From the NCBI GenBank assembly GCA_051294375.1, contig CM119266.1, positions 811,554 to 875,553 of the forward strand: 64,000 bases of DNA, written 5' to 3'. Of the stretch, positions 52,762-64,000 are shown one piece after another. The notes under the pieces were generated by a model. The model was not told the DNA's origin and did not search any database. It saw only the letters and a program-made list of their open reading frames with translations. Position numbers and translations under genes: made by a program. Source of the DNA: Paraspadella gotoi (taxonomy: Eukaryota; Chaetognatha). Numbering within the stretch: the stretch's first letter is position 1; each line of letters starts with the position of its first letter.

Positions 52762-55700
52762 ATGATAAAATCGCCGCGATCGCCGGCCGACGCGACCGTG
52801 TACGAACTGACTAACTTCGGTTTCGAGACGGCTATCATCAACTCGTCCGCCCTCCGACCCGAAGATCGCGGACGTAGCTTCACCGCCTCCATGCACGATC
52901 TCTGCGAAGCCTTTCTGCCGACCACTCCCCGGTCTGCCGGTCCTGCGGTGGCCTCGGCGTCCAAACGGGTTAAGGCCATGGCCTTCAAGACCGTGTTGGA
53001 CCACCGACTCACCATGCCCACTCAGAGCTTCTCCGTGCAGACGTTCGTCCGCGGCTACTTCGAGAGTTCCTTCGTCGAATCCTGCGAGACGCTCGAGGCC
53101 CCCTTCCAGATGACGACGGGCGGATTGGCCACCGCCGTCGGCGACTCCAAGGCGAGGCGTCTGGAGGAACTCTTCGAGAGGCTCGACGAAAAGTTCTCCT
53201 TGTTGGTGGAGGAAGAGAGAAAGGAAGGAGAGGAAGATCAGGGTAAGTTGGGTGATTTTTGAGAGTGGGGCAGTCAAGGATTTCAAACGACTGAAATATT
53301 AAGTTTATTATTGTTCCCAATCGATCTGGGATTGGAGCTTAAAAGTTTCATGTCGATAAAATTATTTCCAGTATAATTCTGTAGGATCCTATTTCTTCCT
53401 TTCTTGAACCCATTCTTTCTTTTTCATCACTCCCCCCCCCCATCCTCTTTCTCCGAATTCTCTCCCCTCATTAATCTTTTCCTTCTCCAACCCCCTTTTC
53501 CCATCGCCAGGACCTACGACGCCGACGGTGGCCAAGCTCCTCCACCTTTTGGCCTCTTTGCGTCGCGAGGACGCCCCCCCGGAAGTGAAGACGGATGTGG
53601 TTCCGTATAAGACTCACTCGTCGCCTAGTCGGTTCCATCGTCACTTCAACGTCGACGTTTGGGTCCACGAGAGAGACATCGGGCGAAAGTGGCCCTCCAC
53701 CACCATTCATTTCGGGTCATTAGTCAAGATGTTTAAAATTTTTAAAGTCTGTCCCTCTGTCTTTCTATTTTTCTCTCCGTTGTTGGAGGTGTATGTTTGT
53801 CGTAGGTATTCTCATTGTTTCATCATCAGACCTTATGCAAAATAAACGCTTAAAGTAACCTCCCCCTTCCACCCCCCCTTCCCCTCATCTCGCGCTTCCT
53901 AACACAGTCCGACGATCTCCTTGGAGACGGCATCCTCCTTCGTGCCTCTCATCTCGCCCAGCCAACCATTTCGCGATGGGTTCGAGGGGTCTCGCGGCGC
54001 ACGCACTTCCTCCGGATCCGATATTTCGGTTCTGATGTCTTTTTTCAATTCTTTCTCTCTCTCTCCATTTGTTGTTAGTGGCCGGCAAAAAAATAAGAAT
54101 GATCGCATTTTCGAAACGGTCTCAAAATCAAATTAGAATTTCAATTCATTTTTATGAATTTTCTTTCCATTTCATTTCATTTCTTTTCCTTTTCAGATAT
54201 TTTTCGTTTCCCTTCTTTTGAATTCATTTTATCTTAATTTTAATTCTCTTCACCAAGTCTCCCTTCTCTCGCCCCTCTTCCAGACTTCCAACGGCCTCTC
54301 TTCGCTAGACGACTCCCCCGTTCCGCGCGGCCTGACGCTCCCGCGAGGCTGGGTCGCAGGGCGCGCCTTTCTCCCAGCACGGCGCCGCTTTTATCGAACG
54401 GAAGTGGGCGAGTCGCCCATCGCCCGACGCCGGTTCGAGGCGGCGATGGAAGCGACGATCGACGTCAAATATCTCCTGCTCGGAGTCAATTCAGCCACGT
54501 TTAGGTTTGTTTGTTTGTTCGTCAATTTGTTTGCTTGTCTCATAATTCTTTCTCTTCGTAGATGGTCACGTCGCCGCAACCGTTTCCACCAATGTCGTCC
54601 GCTCCCCTGGCCCTCGCCCCTGGTGGACGAGCTTCTCCAGATCGGCGCCTCCATGAAGCGACTTGAGACATTTTGCGGCGACGTGGCGTCTTCCTCTTCC
54701 GGTCTCATCCTCCGCGCCTTCGCCGAGTGCCTCTCGCAGGTCCTCCGCTTCGTCCACGCCATTTACGTCTCCCTTCCCGCGGACAACTTCACCGTGCTGC
54801 AGCTGTATAACGTGACCGGAGATGTGGCCGCTCAGGTTTTGACGAGCGGGTTGGGGCTGTATAATGGTTTGGGCTTTTAGAGGGAAGGTGGTACGAAGAT
54901 AAGTAAATAATAACTGAAGAAACAGAAATAAAAGTGAAACGTTTCAACATTAACTTGACTTTTTTCTTTACCTTTTCTAACTTCGACAGGTCAAGTTTCT
55001 CTCCGACTTTTGCCACGGCCTTACCCACCGCCTCACCATCGGCGGCGGCGTGGGCGGGCTCGACCTTCTCTCCCGAGTCTACGACGCCGCGGTCCTCGCC
55101 TCCGCCTCCGCTAACGGACTGCAGCCGCTGTTACTGGCGCTGCTCTCCGCCACTCTGGCGCCGCTGCTGAGGAGTCTCGGCGATTGGATCTTTCAGGGAG
55201 ACCTCGCCGACGCCGACAACGAGTTTTTCGTGAGTCAAGTTGGATTGGGAGTTATTTTCTTAAGTTTATACGGATGGAATTATATTAAAGCATACGTATA
55301 ATAATAGTGCTCAAATTTAGAATACAAAAAAAAATATGCTTACGAATCAGAAGGCGCACTTCTGGTTGCTTTTTTTTTTGTTCATTTGTCAAAACCCTTT
55401 TGTTGGACATAAACTACACTTCTACTTCTCATCAACCCGCCTCGCTCTCTCCCTCCATTTTGCCGCGCACGCGAATACAACCGCGACCACCGTCCCCGCC
55501 AGTCCCAACATTCCCGCGACTTTCACCCTTTCCACTGGCTTCAGAGTCGTTCCCTCTTCCGCGCATTTCTTGATTTTGAGTCCTTTGATCGATTCGAAGA
55601 GCTCTTCCATCTCCCCCGTTTCCCGCATTCTCTGCAAGTGGACGTTGTAGGCGAAGAGGAGCCCCGTCTCGTCGGGGCGAAAGGCGTGGTACCGTTTGTA

Positions 55701-58700
55701 AACGGCGTCGAAGGTGGAAGTGAAGGTCGCTTCGCATTTTGTTGTCGAACTAATCAAGTCCATCTGAAAGTAAAGCAAATTGAACCACGTGACGAGTACC
55801 TTTCCAGAATCGAGCAGTTTCTGTGTGGCGTTTTTCATTTCGCTCGGGTCTTTGTTTTCGTAGGCTTCCATTTCCGCGGTTTTGAACTCCTCGTACCTGT
55901 GGAGTGTGAAAGGGATGCGGTCGGTGAGAGTCGCTGTTTTTGAAGAGATCTTCTGCTATTTTAACTTTAAGTCACAATTTAATGTACAAAGTTTCATTTT
56001 TCTTCTAATTGGAATTGTAATAATTCCAATTTGGTTTCTTACTTATCTCTTAATCTCCCAATGGCCGATAAGTTGGTATTTTTGTAATTTTTGTGCCAGA
56101 AGAATTTCCATTTTCCCGTCTGGAGGTCGTCGAGGGATTTTAGATTCGAGGTCATTCGATTAACCTGCATTTAAAATAAGGCTTGTTATTGAAATTCCAA
56201 GTATGGACGTACTGATTCTGTCATACTGTCATATCAGAAGCGACGTGTGCCGAAAAGAGAGTGATCCCCACGAAGGATGCCAAGGTCCACGCAGTCGTCA
56301 TGATCCTGAAAGCGGCGCCGTGACTGAAATGCCCGTCCCCGATTCCCAAAATTGTCAGATGAAAGTTCCACGCCCCGTCGCCGGCGGCGCCATTTTCGCA
56401 GCGCGCCACCACTGCCGCGCCGAGATAGCCTACGGTTAAGATACCGAGCGCTGCCAACCAGTGCGACGTCGTGAGAAAAGTGGAGATCTCCAGCGGAGCG
56501 CCGATTTCAGGACGCGCGTTTTTTCTTACGATGATTGTGGGCAAGCCGATGACGGCGTGAGAGAATGCCACCCGTCGAGCTGAAGCTGACGTCATTTCTA
56601 CAGAGTTGACAACGGCGGAAACATCTGGCCGCTCCTGGAACACTCTCGTGACGTTACTTGTCTCGAGTAGGTCACCCACGTCGACGAGCGTGTAGTTAAT
56701 TGGGCAGAAGGCGAAGAATCCCCGCCACAATGCGGGGCTGTAGCCTTGAAATCCGTGGAGACTCTGGATTCCGTTAGTTGGTCGAATCATGTCGAACGGC
56801 TGTGCCGCGTAGGCGAGAACAAATTGTCGGTCCGAGGAGCAAATCTCCATTGCGTCGTAGCCTATCCGTTTGACGAAGGTTTGTCCAGCGGATGTGACGT
56901 TTCCGATATGTTCGCCACCAACGACTTTTGCCATTGTCCAAAGGGCTGCCCAAATCCCTAGTTTAACGAAAGGGTTCATTGTCGGTGGATTTGAGCTCAA
57001 CGATGATTAAAGAAACGTGTCAAATCGATGATTGTCTTTCTTAATGTCAATTTGTAAAACACTAAATAGCGAATTCACTTGGAATAATTTTTTTCCCCTT
57101 GATTTGTTGATTCGTTTTGAAGCCTGAGTTGTTAAGTTTTTTTTTTTATAATTTTTTAGAAATTTATTTCGGATGATATTTTCTTTATTCGTTTTTTTGA
57201 GCTACGCGATGGATAAAACGGCAGCTACATAAATAAATATTTGCTGGAACTAAGTGTTTGAAAACAATTCTATAGACTATACGATGGATGTCTTTCGTTC
57301 TTCTCCCGTTTCAGGTCAAACGGGCCAAGGACGACATTCCCGTTCGCGATCCACGCTTCCTATCGAAGGCTTTCGTTCTCCGCAAGTCAGGCTCCAGGTT
57401 TATCCCAGACTTTCTCCAGCCGCTTCTACCTGGTAAGTTTGAAACGGACGAGCTTTTCGATTGATATAAAATCGCTGTCGTCGCTGATTTGTGTCGTTGT
57501 TTGATCTTCCTTTTGTTTCTTTTCACGATCGATTTTTCGTTTTTCGTTTCGAATCTACATTCGATATTCTTTTTCCGTTTGCGATCTGACATTTGTGGAT
57601 TATTTTTTCTATCGATTTTCCAGGAATTTTGAGCTGCGGAAAATGCGTCGTTCTAATGCGCGTCCTTGAACCCAACCACTTCGTCGTCGCGGCCAGAGAG
57701 GGTCTGCAATCGCAGCAACAGCAACAGCAGCCACCAAAACCAACCCTGACTTTTTGTCCGGATGACATCGCGAAAATAGTCAGCAAGTAGGTTCTATGGA
57801 GAATATTTAATTACTTAACTAGCTCGTATTTTCACTTACCCCTCATGGCTCACCCATTTACTCTCCCGGTTCCCCACCAGATGCCGTCGCTACTCCCAAC
57901 AGGCGTCGTCTCAGTCTAAATCGTGGAACGACGCCTGGCGTCGTCGTCGCCGGCGCCGCGAGGAAGAAGAGTTGGAGCAGCGGCGCCTGGCACGGCGCAA
58001 GGCCCTCCGCCATCTCGAGCTCAAGCGGGAGCGAGAGGACCGAGCGAGGGAGGAGGAAGAGGAGCGGAGAAGAGGAGCGAGGGAGGCGCTGAGGAGACAG
58101 ATGAGGGAGACGAGGGACAAGAGATCGTCCAAGTCGGTGGACGAGGAGGCCTCGGGAAGGTGAAGAGAGGGTGGAAGGTGGTGGATGAGAAGGGGGGGGG
58201 TCATGGTCATCGTAAATCATTAATTCGATTATAAAATGATGATTCCTTCGTCTTTCTTTTTCTGTCCAAGCTCTTAGTTATTCCGACGGGTAAAAGCTTC
58301 CATTCTAATCAGATCCAGAAAACGATCGATTTCCTCCGACAACGGAGAACGCACCACGACGACGACGACGACGACGACGGCCGTGGAGGGGGAGTCGACG
58401 GACGATTTGAGTCTGGAGCTGCTGGAGGACTTCGCGCTGTCGGAACCGGGGACCAGCGCCAGCAGCAGCACCAGCGGCAGCCTGGGTCAGTCCAATGGTG
58501 ACACTTCCGACGAAAGTCTCAGCTGTCGTGCTATCGTCGAGGTAAGATTTTCTTTGTTTTTGTTAGATGGAGAAGGAAGCGGCCCTGTTATATTCTGAAC
58601 GAATAAACACAATTAATTTATAGTAAATACATAAATAACAGATACAGACCAACAGACTGACCGATCTACTAAGAGTGTCCTCTAAAAATATTTGTAAAGA

Positions 58701-61700
58701 TTAGAAATAAACATTGTATACACAATTGTTAATTATTTAAATCGACCTTTAGGGCGACTCGTCGGAATCCTTTCGCACAGCGCTGGAGCAGCAGATGCAG
58801 CCGGACGGAGCGACGGCGACGACTTCGGAAAGCGCTCTCGAGTCGGACGCCACATTCGTGACGGGACGGACTTTTCGGTCGGACGTGGAATCGGACACGA
58901 ACGTCAGCGAGCAGATGGTTTCTGAGAGTCGGCGCCTTGAAGAGATCGGCACGATCCCCGAAGAGGCGGAGGCTGGCGAAGAAGGCGTTCTCTTCGACGT
59001 CGCCGCATTCGAAGATCTGGACGCCGATCGCGGAGGTGACGCCGCCATCTCTCGACCAACTCGACGCGGCGATTGGGCGTCGGGCCGAGACTTTCAACTG
59101 CTGGGATTCGAGGCGGGAGTCGGCGAAGTCTCCGACCCTTCATCGCCGACGCCGACGACGACCTCCAGCGCCGATGCTGCCTCGCTGGGTCCGCGGCGTT
59201 CTCGCCTCTCGAGCGCAGCTTCGTCCACATCGTCCGCCGATCGCTCGTCCTCCTCTTCCCTCTCCTCCGTCCTTGAGGCGGGAGAAACGCGACGACGCCC
59301 GCCCGAAGCGTCGCGGCGCCACTGGGAAATGCGAGCCGCCGCCGGAGGCTACGGACGCCACCGGTTGTCGTGGATGTCGACGTCGTCGGAGAGCGGCGAG
59401 GAGATGTTCGAGGGAGGGCCGGCCGCAGCGGCGCTGGCGGCGGAGGCCAGGAAGACGCGACCCACTTTTTTAAAGATCGGCGAGGTGGACGACGGAGAGG
59501 AGGAGGAGGAGGAAGGAGACGGCGCTAAATCTTCAGAAGTTCCCGGCGCTCCAGGCGCGGTGACCAGGAAATCTCGCAAGGCTCGAACCGGCGTTGCCGC
59601 GCCAACCACTGGAAGTTCACCGACGACGCCACCGGGAGAGGAGCGGACGCTCGTTCCATCGGACCCAGAGTCCAGCGATAGTGACACGCTGCTGTCGCCG
59701 CCGCCGGCGTCGTCTTCGAGGGAAACGCCGCCGCCGCCGCCCGTGACGACGGCGACGACGAAGAAAGCGACTTCGTTGCGGTGAGAAGAGGCGTGTCGTG
59801 GTTTTGAGGGTTTTTTTCAGAACTGTAAGATATTATTATTTATATGTTTATTTATTTTCTATAGCTACCGCGACGACTACAACTCGGCCTTCTCCGAGCC
59901 ACCCACCCTCCAACCTCCATCCGCCTCCACCACCTCGGTCCCTCGCAAAGAGAAGTCGATCGATCTCTCTCTCCCTCTCGCCTCAGTGTTGGAGAAGTGC
60001 GTCGTGGATCCAATCCGCGTCCGCGTTGACGCCGTCAACTCGGCCGTTCTCAACTACTTCCTCCTCGACCTTCAGCTCATGGATCACTTCCTCACCCTCC
60101 GCCGCTTCATGCTGCTGGAGGACGGCGAGTTCGCCGAGACTCTCTCCGAGTCGCTCTTCGATCGGCTGCAGCAAGTTCCGGCGCTCGGGGATCGCGTCTT
60201 CAACCCCGTCTTTCTCGAGGAGACGCTTCGAGCGGCGCTGACGGCGTCTACATACGCGCCGCTGTTGGTAGACGCCTCCGCCGGGTTCGCCTCGACGACG
60301 GCGCCGCCACTGATGTCGTCGTCGTCTTCGTCCGAATCGGCACCGCCGGCGTCGTTGACCGACAACCTCGCTCTTTCTCTGAGCGACGCCGCGTCCGGCG
60401 ATGAAGAGGACGACGCCGCCGAGGCAGGCGACGACGCAGACGACCGAGAGCGTCGTCTGTTAAATCCCGACGACGCTGACTGCCTGCTCCGTTTCCGCTT
60501 AGACTACGACGTTCGGTGGCCACTCAACATGATAGTGACTCGATCCGCCCTCTCCAAATATAATCGCGTCTTCGGCTTCGTGCTGCAAATGAAGTACGCG
60601 GCTTGGGCCTTGAAGGACGTTTTCTACGTGCTCAAGGTGGCCGGAGTGGAACACAACAGGCGCTTCAGGCCAGAGGATAGTGTCGACGTTAAGATTTTGA
60701 CGAGGCTGCAGCTTTACCGGCACGAAATGTTTCATTTCGTGAGGGTCTTGCAGGTAAAAGGGGATACCATTCGGGGAAAGCGATGGATTTTGATTATAAG
60801 ATTATCAAATTTAAAAAGAATTAATTATTTAAAGTTATATTAACAGGAAAAAACTTTTATACCCTTTTTTCTTTCTGCACAGATAAAACAGTTATAAATT
60901 CAAGAATTAAATTCACATGACATAAAAACTCCTCACTTATGTCCCCCACCTTGCCACGCACCACATTTTTAGGGTTTCGTGGCCAACCGCGCCTCCTACA
61001 ACTGCTGGGAGGAATTCTGCGAGCGACTCCGCGCCAACTCTCGTCACGTGGACGACCTCCACGCAGAGCACTCGGAGTTCCTCTCCCGTGCGCTTCACAA
61101 AAGTCTGCTCAGCACTAAGTGCGAGCCGTTGCGCAGGAAGGTTTGTCGTTGTGGTTGTGGGTTGTTTTTCTGTTTGTGGTGGTGAGATACACTGGGAAAT
61201 AAAAATATAATATAATAATGTTTTGTATATATGTATTTCTATAGCCTAACTTTTCTACCTTCTCTTCATCCAAACTCTTCCCTATCATTCTCTCCTCTTA
61301 CTCTCTCCCTTCACTCACCCTCCAACTTACTCCCCCCTGCAAGGTCGGCGTCATCTTCTCCTGCATCCTCAAATTCCGCTCTTTGCTCAAATCCTCCGAA
61401 TTCGTCGTCGTCGAGGCGCCGCTGCGCCGCCGGACGGAAGCCTCGGATGAAGGCCTCCCCTCTGCCGCTGCTGAGCCGTCGGGCGCGGCAGCGCCGACCG
61501 CTGCGGGCCTCGCCCCGCCCCCTCTCGCCCCCTCTGGCGAATCAATGGAGAGCAGCTTCGATTTCAGCTTCGACGAATTGGAGGCTTATCGTCGGCCGGT
61601 ATCTGCCACCGCCCCCGTCTGCGTTGTCGGCCTCAAGCTGGTCCACCGGCACCAGAAGAGAATGAAGGCCTGCTACGTGGAGTTCGCCAAGAACGCCAAC

Positions 61701-61817
61701 TCCCTCTTTAAGAACAAAACGTTCAATCAATTGACGCGCACGGGACAGTGGGCCATCTCCTACAACTTGTCCGACTCTGGCAGGACGTCCGCCAGTCTGG
61801 AAGACTTGGTCGATTGA
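52762..61817 (+). CDS. TUBGCP6: Gamma-tubulin complex component 6 (GCP6)
   Basis: Exons: 52762-53242, 53511-53722, a less certain one starting 53908 (end about 53979-54030), 54284-54504, 54562-54835, 54990-55229, 57315-57432, 57624-57786, 57881-58159, 58313-58541, 58753-59780, 59865-60753, 60973-61140, 61344-61817 (TGA). They give about 1,600 residues. GCP proteins build the ring that nucleates microtubules at centrosomes. GRIP1 evidence: D-V-K-Y-L-L-L-G-V-N-S-A-T-F, the R-S-L-G-D-W-I-F-Q-G-D-L block, D-P-R-F-L-S-K-A-F-V-L-R and I-L-S-C-G-K. GRIP2 evidence: N-M-I-V-T-R-S-A-L-S-K-Y-N-R-V-F-G-F, then R-H-E-M-F-H-F-V and the late H-x5-L-S-R-A-L-H pattern. A long Arg/Glu coiled coil and acidic Ser-rich insert between the two GRIP parts, together with length, favours GCP6 over GCP5. 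It hosts a nested gene in its sixth intron. Confidence 0.88.
55422..56979 (-). CDS. Ionotropic-receptor-like channel (iGluR superfamily), nested gene
   Basis: Three exons on the minus strand join in phase: 56979-56227, 56164-56043, 55896-55422 (stop). They encode 449 residues. A signal-peptide-like start (M-N-P-F-V-K-L-G-I-W-A-A-L-W) leads straight into a ligand-binding S1 lobe, so the large amino-terminal domain of classical glutamate receptors is absent. R-R-V-A-F-S-H corresponds to the S1 end. A first helix (L-A-A-L-G-I-L-T-V-G-Y), a pore region and third helix ending L-F-S-A-H-V-A-S-D-M-T follow, then S2 with L-K-S-L-D-D-L-Q and the late M-R-E-T-G-E-M-E-E-L, and a fourth helix. The arginine that binds glutamate in S1 is not at its usual spacing, as in the variant ionotropic receptors of protostome chemosensation. 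It lies antisense within the TUBGCP6 intron 55230-57314. Confidence 0.83.
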
Positions 61818-62782
61818 AGGACAGGAAAGTTGATTGAGACGGAATGAAAACTAAATTAATCAAAACCACGGATGTGACCGCTGACCTTCTATTACCATCC
61901 TTCTGTTTGTTGATTGTGAAATGTGAACTCTGTTTACTCTCCTAAAGAATGTTTACTGACTTGTGTCTAATTTGGCCCTATTTTTTTTTTTTTTTTTTTT
62001 TTTGAAATCGTCATTTCCGATCAGACCGATATCTTTAGGACAAAATTGTATTTATTTAGTTATTACTTACTGCTTCCTCTACTAAAGTTTTCTTTTAGCT
62101 TTTACCTATGTTAACTCCTTTCTGTTAGTTTCTAATACATATTACCCAAATCCTACCATATTCCATACCAGTTCTTGTTGCTAATTTACTGAATCTATCG
62201 TATTTAATATTTATCATAGATGCGGAAAAAGTTTCTCTCTAAATCTTAAAACATCTTAAAATCTTACAAAATGTATTCATTTCTCATTTGCGACTAATTT
62301 ACTCATTTTCTATATTAGTTAAACAAAAAAAATTATTTTATTGAAACTCATTGTATTTTTGATTGTAGCATTTTCTGTTTTACTTTACAATACAAATTTT
62401 ACGCGGTATTCGTTTGTCTTCCTTAAAATAATAATTATAGTAGTCAGATTTTCTAAAAAACTTTTACAGGAAATTTTGATGAAGATAGAGCTAATAAAGC
62501 CGAGACAAAAGAAGCGGATCACTAATAAAAGTTATGTTGACTTACGATGCCGAACTAATAAGAAAAAATACCTCATTTAAATGATTTTAGCTGTAAGTTT
62601 GTGTTAATTCAAAATGTTCCACAAAAGTTTGTACAACATAAATGATATCATTTCTCGCTTAATTTTGAAAGTTTTAAATGTAAAACCAAAGTCACTTTAT
62701 GACGGCATTTGATCCGACGTCAAATCAAAATATGGCAGTTCGGGAAAAACAAATGATTTAAATGGACCAATCAATCGATCGA
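61818..62782. other. Spacer between TUBGCP6 and the lectin gene
   Basis: Convergent 3' ends. AT-rich with a poly-T run at 61982-62003. No exon, RNA gene or known repeat was recognised. Confidence 0.5.
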
Positions 62783-63421
62783 TCACGATTCGGTGTAAAA
62801 GATCTGGTTGTCGCCGCCATGCTTCTCCCACAACTTCATGCTCGTCCCTTGCTCCTGGGAATATTCGGGGACGTCGACTGCGCGACCGTTGCCGATCGCC
62901 GAGACGATCACCCACGAGTTGTCGCCATCGCCGGCCGGCTGATAATTGACGGTAGCGTTTAAATAAAATCAATGAATAAAGTTTTTTAGGTAATGAAAAT
63001 TTGGGTAATATATATATAATTATATAGTTATAGTTCCAAATGGCAACTAAAAGAATATAAAATGAGTTGCGTTTAAGTTACTCCCTGTTTCACAAGAAGC
63101 CTCCTTAAAAAGATGTTTAGTCAGACCCACCTCAAACTTCCACTGTTGATTGACGCCGCCGTGGAGCTCGTACTTGATGATGTCCGCTCCGTCGTCGTCA
63201 GCGCCCCTGGCGGAAAACGAAAAAAAAAAAATTTTCACCTTAGTGCGTTCAATTGATCATTTGTTTCTAAAAGTTTTCTCCCTTTTGTATTTTTCCCTCA
63301 CTTCTTTTATTTACCCGGCGACGTCCAAAGCCTTCCCGTCGTTCTCACTGACGATGTGATACTTATCGTCCTCAACGTGAATCAAACGGAACTTTTGGTG
63401 ATCGCCGTCGTTGCGTTCCCA
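62783..63421 (-). CDS. Ricin B-type (beta-trefoil) lectin domain protein, 3' exons
   Basis: Three exons join in phase on the minus strand: 63421-63315, 63206-63131, 62938-62783 (stop TGA). They encode the last 112 or so residues and the gene continues past the right edge. The sequence has repeats of the beta-trefoil pattern: W-E-R-N-D-G-D-H-Q-K-F, K-A-L-D-V-A-G, I-I-K-Y-E-L-H-G-G-V-N-Q-Q-W-K-F, and R-A-V-D-V-P followed by L-W-E-K-H-G-G-D-N-Q-I-F. N-Q-Q-W and N-Q-I-F are the QxW-type elements of the ricin B fold, which binds galactose-containing glycans. Nothing in the visible part suggests a catalytic toxin chain. Stand-alone lectins and lectin tails of glycosyltransferases or hydrolases share the fold, so the full product is unknown. 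Confidence 0.78.
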
Positions 63422-63594
63422 CTAGAAAGTGACAAAGATCTGATGAAGCTTTTTTCAACAAAATGGAATTATGACGTTCTTTATTTCGTAATGAAAATGA
63501 GCCACACTAAATTAATAAAGTTTTCATTTCTAATTACATATCGTCAGCAACTTTGATAGGAAAAGGCGAGTACTCGCGGAGCATCTCTATAAGA

Positions 63595-63775
63595 CACTTT
63601 TCGTTCGGACTGTCGGACTGTCAGTCGTTCGGTATGTCTGTCCATTGGTCTGTCCTAGTTAAAAATTTGCCTATAGTTGCTCATTTGTTAAGACAGAAAA
63701 AACCTAAAATCTCTGGGACTGGTAGCGCCGCCTTCAGGAAATCTAAAACTATAAAGAATAAATGACGGAATTCCG
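63595..63775 (-). repeat. Dispersed repeat, family C (inverted copy)
   Basis: Reverse complement of 25138-25330, with the same ordered blocks (TCTGTCCATTGGTCTGTCC, ATTTGCCTATAGTTGCTCATT, AGCGCCGCC, ACTATAAAGAATAAATGAC). It lies upstream of the visible lectin exons, probably in an intron. Confidence 0.75.
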
Positions 63776-64000
63776 TTAAAGTCGTCATGTCATGTCGGGT
63801 CATTTTATGTCATGTATCGTCATGTTACGTTATGTCACGAGAAATACTCCTGAAAATAAAGTCACTGAGTCGCAACACATTGGATGAACCGATCTTGTTT
63901 TTTTTTCATTGTACTGTACCGCGTTTTAAACTCTTCTCGGATTATTTAGAAGATATAAATTGATAGTTTGATAATATGATAATATGATGTGAACGTATTT
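63776..64000. other. Right-edge sequence
   Basis: Short TCATGT-type direct repeats at about 63784-63832 (GTCATGTCATGTCGGGTCAT and similar), then AT-rich sequence. No exon was recognised. Confidence 0.5.

Overview
The window is nuclear DNA of an invertebrate animal. Genes are split by GT-AG introns, coding exons are GC-rich with frequent acidic and Ser/Ala/Gln runs, and introns and spacers are AT-rich with long CT/GA arrays, dispersed repeats and nuclear tRNA genes. The gene set (MATE transporter, CUB/LDLa membrane protein, membrane-anchored trypsin-like protease, flotillin-like protein, gamma-tubulin complex component 6, an ionotropic-receptor-like channel, a ricin-type lectin) is that of a bilaterian. 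The short glutamate-receptor relative without an amino-terminal domain suggests a protostome. I cannot name the species.

Layout. From 6 to 2207 (-) lies the 5' end of a MATE/SLC47 transporter gene. From 6256 to 18898 (+) lies the 3' part of a NETO/LEV-10-like CUB-LDLa-transmembrane gene. Between and across them is a giant inverted repeat: about 970-7056 is repeated as its reverse complement at about 7430-13366, around two runs of N. The right arm carries second, frameshifted copies of the first MATE exons and of the CUB exon. The native arrangement can be read from the exons outside the repeat: MATE (-) and CUB/LDLa (+) are divergent, and the right arm is extra.

From 18899 to 22034 there are two tRNA-Val(CAC) genes and a minus-strand type II transmembrane serine protease; one tRNA sits antisense in a protease intron. 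From 23923 to 24883 is a probable exon of a disordered protein. From 27852 to 29595 is a flotillin-like gene that keeps the SPFH domain but has an acidic tail where flotillins have a coiled coil. From 31100 to 51496 is a 17-exon gene for a roughly 1,907-residue nuclear-type protein with lysine/glutamate, RS and Ala/Gln blocks. From 52762 to 61817 is TUBGCP6, with an ionotropic-receptor-like gene nested antisense in one intron (55422-56979). From 62783 to 63421 (-) is the 3' end of a ricin-B-type lectin gene.

Exon models were made by hand from splice sites and reading phase. Where both ends are visible, the coding lengths sum to multiples of three (RS gene 5,724 nt, flotillin-like 915 nt, protease 996 nt, receptor 1,350 nt). 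Transcription starts, UTRs and polyadenylation sites were not determined except where an AATAAA is noted.
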